From assembly GCA_030040515.1 (NCBI GenBank), contig JASHTO010000631.1, positions 1 to 9,459 of the forward strand: a stretch of 9,459 bases of DNA. Reading direction: 5' to 3'. Below, in pieces: positions 6,748 through 9,459 of this stretch. The notes below the pieces were generated by a model that saw nothing but the letters and a program-made list of their open reading frames with translations, ran no database searches and was not told the origin of the DNA. The position numbers and the translations under genes were made by a program. This DNA is from Terriglobia bacterium (GTDB lineage: Bacteria; Acidobacteriota; Terriglobia; UBA7540). Every line of letters begins with the position of its first letter. Within the stretch, counting starts at the first letter, position 1.

Positions 6748-7890
6748 TCAAGGTGTCAAGGAGCGAAGGTCATGCAGCGCTGCGACGATTCTCTGCGCGG
6801 CCTTGCCGTCGCCGAAGGGATTCGGGCGGCGTGCGAACTGGGCGTAGGCGCGATGGTCGTCCAGCAGTCGCGTTACGGTGCGGAAAACTTTTTCGGCGGA
6901 GGTGCCCACCAGTTTGCAAACTCCCGCCTTCACGCCCTCGGGACGCTCGGTATTTTCGCGCATCACCAGCGCGGGCTTTCCGAGCGACGGCATCTCTTCC
7001 TGAATGCCTCCGGAATCGCTGAGGGCAAGATAGGCCTGGCTGAGCAGCCACACGAAGCGCGGATAATCCAGCGGCTCGATCAGATGAACGCGGTCCAGGC
7101 CCCCCAGGGTGGGCTGCACAATCGCCCGCACGTTGGGATTGGGATGAACGGGGAAGACAATCTCGATGTCTTGGCGCTCGAGCGCCAAGCGGCGAATTCC
7201 CCGGCAAATGCTGGCGAGTCCCGGGCCGAAATTCTCACGGCGATGCGCGGTGACCACGATCAACTTGCGCGTGCGGAAATCGAAGCCGCGAAGCTCAGGT
7301 ATTTTCGTGGGCCGGCGTACCACTCGGTCGCGGGTTTCGAAGAAGGCGTCGATCACGGTGTTGCCGGTGACCATGATGCGGCGGCGGGGAATCCCTTCCT
7401 TCAGCAGGTTGTCGCGCGACCAATTCGTGGGCGCAAAGTGCAGCGTGGCGAGGTGTGAAATCAGGCGGCGATTGATCTCCTCCGGAAAAGGCGAGTACCG
7501 GTTGAGGGTGCGCAGGCCGGCTTCCACGTGGCCCACGGGCACGCCATGATAAAAAGCCGCGAGCGACGTCACCAGGGCGGTGGTGGTGTCTCCCTGCACC
7601 AGCACGACATCCGGCCGCCGGCGGGCAAGCACTTCATGAAAGCGCTCCATCACCAGCGCGGACAATCCGCACAGCTCCTGATTGGGGCGCATCACGTCGG
7701 GATCGTCGTGAACGGGAATCTGGAACCAGCGCAGAATGGGCTCCAACAGGTGGCGGTGCTGCGAGGTGATGCACACGCTCGTTCGGAACCGGTTCCGAAA
7801 TCGCTGCAATTCACGAATTACCGGGGCGAGCTTGATGGCTTCCGGGCGTGTGCCGAAGACGACGAGGACGTGGAGACGCTTAACGGACAT
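6748..7890 (-). CDS. wecB: UDP-N-acetylglucosamine 2-epimerase (non-hydrolysing)
   Basis: This cytoplasmic enzyme interconverts UDP-GlcNAc and UDP-ManNAc, supplying ManNAc (or ManNAcA after oxidation) for surface polysaccharides. The 380-residue product has the family length and motifs: VFGTRPEAIK (11-20), VQGDTTTA (98-105), HVEAGLRT (121-128), SPFPEEINR (133-141), TAHRRENFG (214-222), SDSGGIQEE (291-299) and RENTERPE (311-318). Residues matching the E. coli WecB active site are D101, E123, E137, R141 and H216, all kept. The frame extends upstream to 7980, but those 30 residues come from the intergenic inverted repeat; ATG 7890, directly before SVKRLHVLVVFGTRPE, is the family start. Its ribosome site is weak. 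It follows the glycosyltransferase gene by 120 bases on the same strand, so the two probably serve one polysaccharide pathway. Confidence 0.96.
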   Translation of the reverse strand: MSVKRLHVLVVFGTRPEAIKLAPVIRELQRFRNRFRTSVCITSQHRHLLEPILRWFQIPVHDDPDVMRPNQELCGLSALVMERFHEVLARRRPDVVLVQGDTTTALVTSLAAFYHGVPVGHVEAGLRTLNRYSPFPEEINRRLISHLATLHFAPTNWSRDNLLKEGIPRRRIMVTGNTVIDAFFETRDRVVRRPTKIPELRGFDFRTRKLIVVTAHRRENFGPGLASICRGIRRLALERQDIEIVFPVHPNPNVRAIVQPTLGGLDRVHLIEPLDYPRFVWLLSQAYLALSDSGGIQEEMPSLGKPALVMRENTERPEGVKAGVCKLVGTSAEKVFRTVTRLLDDHRAYAQFARRPNPFGDGKAAQRIVAALHDLRSLTP

Positions 7891-7926
7891 GGAGTGCTTT
7901 ATGCAGGTGGCAGCGGCAGGGCAGCA

Positions 7927-8002
7927 GGCGAAATTGGAAAATCGAAATTCGCAAGGCGGCCTCGGAATTCCGGATTCCAAATTCCGAGTTTCAAATTTCG
8001 CC
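7927..8002. repeat. Intergenic inverted repeat between glycosyltransferase and epimerase genes
   Basis: The left arm begins GGCGAAATTGGAAAATCG (7927 onward, 25 bases to 7951). The right arm, read on the other strand from 8002 back to 7978, begins GGCGAAATTTGAAACTCG. They match at 21 of 25 positions. The centre (7952-7977) includes the palindrome GGAATTCC. The right arm ends only eight bases from the glycosyltransferase stop, so the folded RNA would sit between the two coding regions. It may be a dispersed genomic repeat, or a processing or attenuation element tuning epimerase relative to synthase. Confidence 0.7.
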
Positions 8003-8010
8003 CTCGCGGT

Positions 8011-9279
8011 TCAAGCGGTTCCCACCTGATAGCGTTCGGTCTTTGCCCACTTGATTGCCCGGTGCACGATGAAGTCGTCGTAGAAGGCCGCGGCCACCAC
8101 GGGAATCCACAATTGGCAGTAGGTAAAATACATGATGAAGATGAGCAGGATATTGACCGCAGAATCTTCGCCCTTTTCGCAGGAAAGTGTGATGACGAGC
8201 TGCAAGACAAATGTGACGTAAGCGAGAATCCAGACCAGGCTGTAGGGCCCGGGAACGTTGATGTTCACGAGTCCCGTGAGGCAGAGGACGAGGAGCGCAT
8301 CAGAGATCACCACGGCGAGGAAGAAGAAGTAATACAGCGAGTGGGACAAGAGAATTTCAAAGGCAATCCGACGGGGCTTGGCGCGGAACAGGCCCGCGGC
8401 GTGCTTTTGCAGGACGTAATTAAAGCCGCGAACCCATCGCCGGCGCTGCCGGAACCAGACCTTTAAAGATTCCGGCTCCTGTTCCCAGCTTACCGAGCTG
8501 GGGACCAGTTGAACCTGGTAGCCGGCCAGGTAGAGCCGCACCGTCAGCTCCGAGTCTTCGGTGAGAGCCTGCTCGTCCCACCCGCCCATTTTTTCCACCA
8601 CCGATTTGCGGATGACGTAGTTGGTGCCCGGCAGCATGGTGAGGCGCATGAGCATCCAGCGGCCGGCCTGCACCATCCACTGGAAGCCGATGCCTTCGAT
8701 GTTGATGAAGCGCGTAATCCAGGCGCGGCGGCGGTTCCAGGCGCGATACATTCCCACCGCGGCAGCCAGCTTGGGATTGCGCACCAGTTGCACGGCAAGC
8801 GGGCGAAGCGCGCCGGGTTCGGGAAGGTTATCCGCATCGTAGATGGCGATGAACGGATGGCGGGACTGCGTCAGGGCGAAGTTCAGCGCACCGGATTTGC
8901 CGCGTGCGCTGAGCTGCGGCGGGACTTCCAGAAGCCGGACGCGCGGGTCCGCCGCATACCCGCGGATGACCTCTGCCGTGTCGTCCGTGCTGCCGTCATT
9001 GATGAGGAGGAACTCCGCCTTCTGGCGCGGGTAATCGAGCTTTTGAAGGGCTTCGATGGTGTGCGCGATCACCCGGCCTTCGTTATGGCAGGGCACCAGC
9101 ACGGAAATGCAAGGCAATTCCGCGTCGGGAACCTCCGGGAGATTCTTCGCCGCGCGGCGGTCGTGCCGGTAATAAACGTGACCGAGGAAAAAGAGCAGAG
9201 ACTGGTAGGCCAGCATGAACCAGATGAGGGCCACCGTCAAAACAAACAGCCCGTCGATAATCCAGTGAAAGTTGGACAT
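8011..9279 (-). CDS. Membrane-bound processive family 2 glycosyltransferase (PgaC/BcsA-like)
   Basis: A 422-residue inner-membrane GT2 enzyme that should add sugars from a UDP donor to a growing chain. One N-terminal membrane segment (~7-33) precedes the cytoplasmic catalytic domain: ISVLVPCHNEG (58-68), INDGSTDD (93-100, with D95), the metal-binding YDADN (147-151, DxD at D148 and D150), the TED motif (240-242) and QRRRW (278-282), which marks processive synthases. Three to four C-terminal membrane segments follow (~308-340, 345-366, 374-400). Size and layout match poly-GlcNAc synthase PgaC/IcaA and related enzymes better than cellulose synthase, which is about twice as long and has a PilZ domain, absent here. 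Start is ATG 9279 with AGGGG just upstream. The preceding gene ends six bases before it. Polymer identity is inferred, not shown. Confidence 0.9.
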   Translation of the reverse strand: MSNFHWIIDGLFVLTVALIWFMLAYQSLLFFLGHVYYRHDRRAAKNLPEVPDAELPCISVLVPCHNEGRVIAHTIEALQKLDYPRQKAEFLLINDGSTDDTAEVIRGYAADPRVRLLEVPPQLSARGKSGALNFALTQSRHPFIAIYDADNLPEPGALRPLAVQLVRNPKLAAAVGMYRAWNRRRAWITRFINIEGIGFQWMVQAGRWMLMRLTMLPGTNYVIRKSVVEKMGGWDEQALTEDSELTVRLYLAGYQVQLVPSSVSWEQEPESLKVWFRQRRRWVRGFNYVLQKHAAGLFRAKPRRIAFEILLSHSLYYFFFLAVVISDALLVLCLTGLVNINVPGPYSLVWILAYVTFVLQLVITLSCEKGEDSAVNILLIFIMYFTYCQLWIPVVAAAFYDDFIVHRAIKWAKTERYQVGTA

Positions 9280-9285
9280 GCGCCC

Positions 9286-9459
9286 CTATCCGCTCCGTTT
9301 TATAAGCCGTGTGAGCCTAACTTGCAAGTATATAACGACCATCATCACGGTGGCGAGAACGCCGAAAGCTCCGATGGCCCAGGAGGATGCCCATCCCACC
9401 ACGTCAACGGCCACGCCCGCCTTGGTGTTGGTGACCACGCGGACGCGATGCTCGCCGGA
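9286..9459 (-). CDS. C-terminal end of an unidentified membrane protein
   Basis: The frame is open from the window edge to TAG at 9286-9288, giving 57 residues. It starts SGEHRVRVVTNTKAGVAVDV, which looks like beta-strands. One hydrophobic helix follows (about residues 21-46, ending VLATVMMVVIYLQV), and then a short basic tail, RLTRLIKRSG, consistent with a membrane protein ending in the cytoplasm. Only six bases separate its stop from the glycosyltransferase start, so they are almost certainly co-transcribed and it is likely part of the same polysaccharide machinery, for example a periplasmic domain anchored next to the synthase. I do not recognise the family from this tail. Confidence 0.65.
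   Translation of the reverse strand, partial: SGEHRVRVVTNTKAGVAVDVVGWASSWAIGAFGVLATVMMVVIYLQVRLTRLIKRSG

Overview
This window looks like chromosomal DNA from a GC-rich environmental bacterium. The CACAGAG-type and AAATTTCG-type intergenic inverted repeats, a secreted propeller–PHP protein and a DUF2784 gene remind me of Acidobacteriota (Solibacter-like) or neighbouring soil phyla. That placement is inference only: there is no rRNA or marker gene here to confirm it.

Layout, left to right. (1) Bases 1-710, minus strand: a Phd/YefM-type antitoxin and a VapC-type PIN toxin. The toxin frame is broken by an apparent one-base loss near 127-128, and its C-terminal part continues in another frame to the window edge. 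(2) Bases 796-1764, plus strand: a small operon of an AhpD/CMD-like CxxC protein and a three-helix DUF2784 membrane protein. (3) Bases 1802-2557, minus strand: surE, a nucleotide phosphatase, convergent with the previous operon. (4) Bases 2828-5722, plus strand and divergent from surE: a 964-residue exported protein with about seven regular propeller repeats joined to a PHP-type metallohydrolase domain. (5) Bases 5723-6747: about 1 kb without a convincing gene. It holds a GC-rich direct repeat and hairpin, an AT-rich block with dispersed, related short motifs, and a long CACAGAG hairpin. (6) Bases 6748-9459, minus strand: an apparent surface-polysaccharide operon read right to left. It consists of the tail of an unidentified membrane protein, a processive family 2 glycosyltransferase, an intergenic inverted repeat, and a non-hydrolysing UDP-GlcNAc 2-epimerase (wecB/mnaA type).

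Functionally, the right end can be read as precursor supply (UDP-ManNAc from UDP-GlcNAc) next to a membrane synthase that could polymerise an N-acetylated sugar. The large exported protein is the least understood gene here. The AT-rich region after it is the least explained DNA. I did not see a complete new defence or mobile system in the window.
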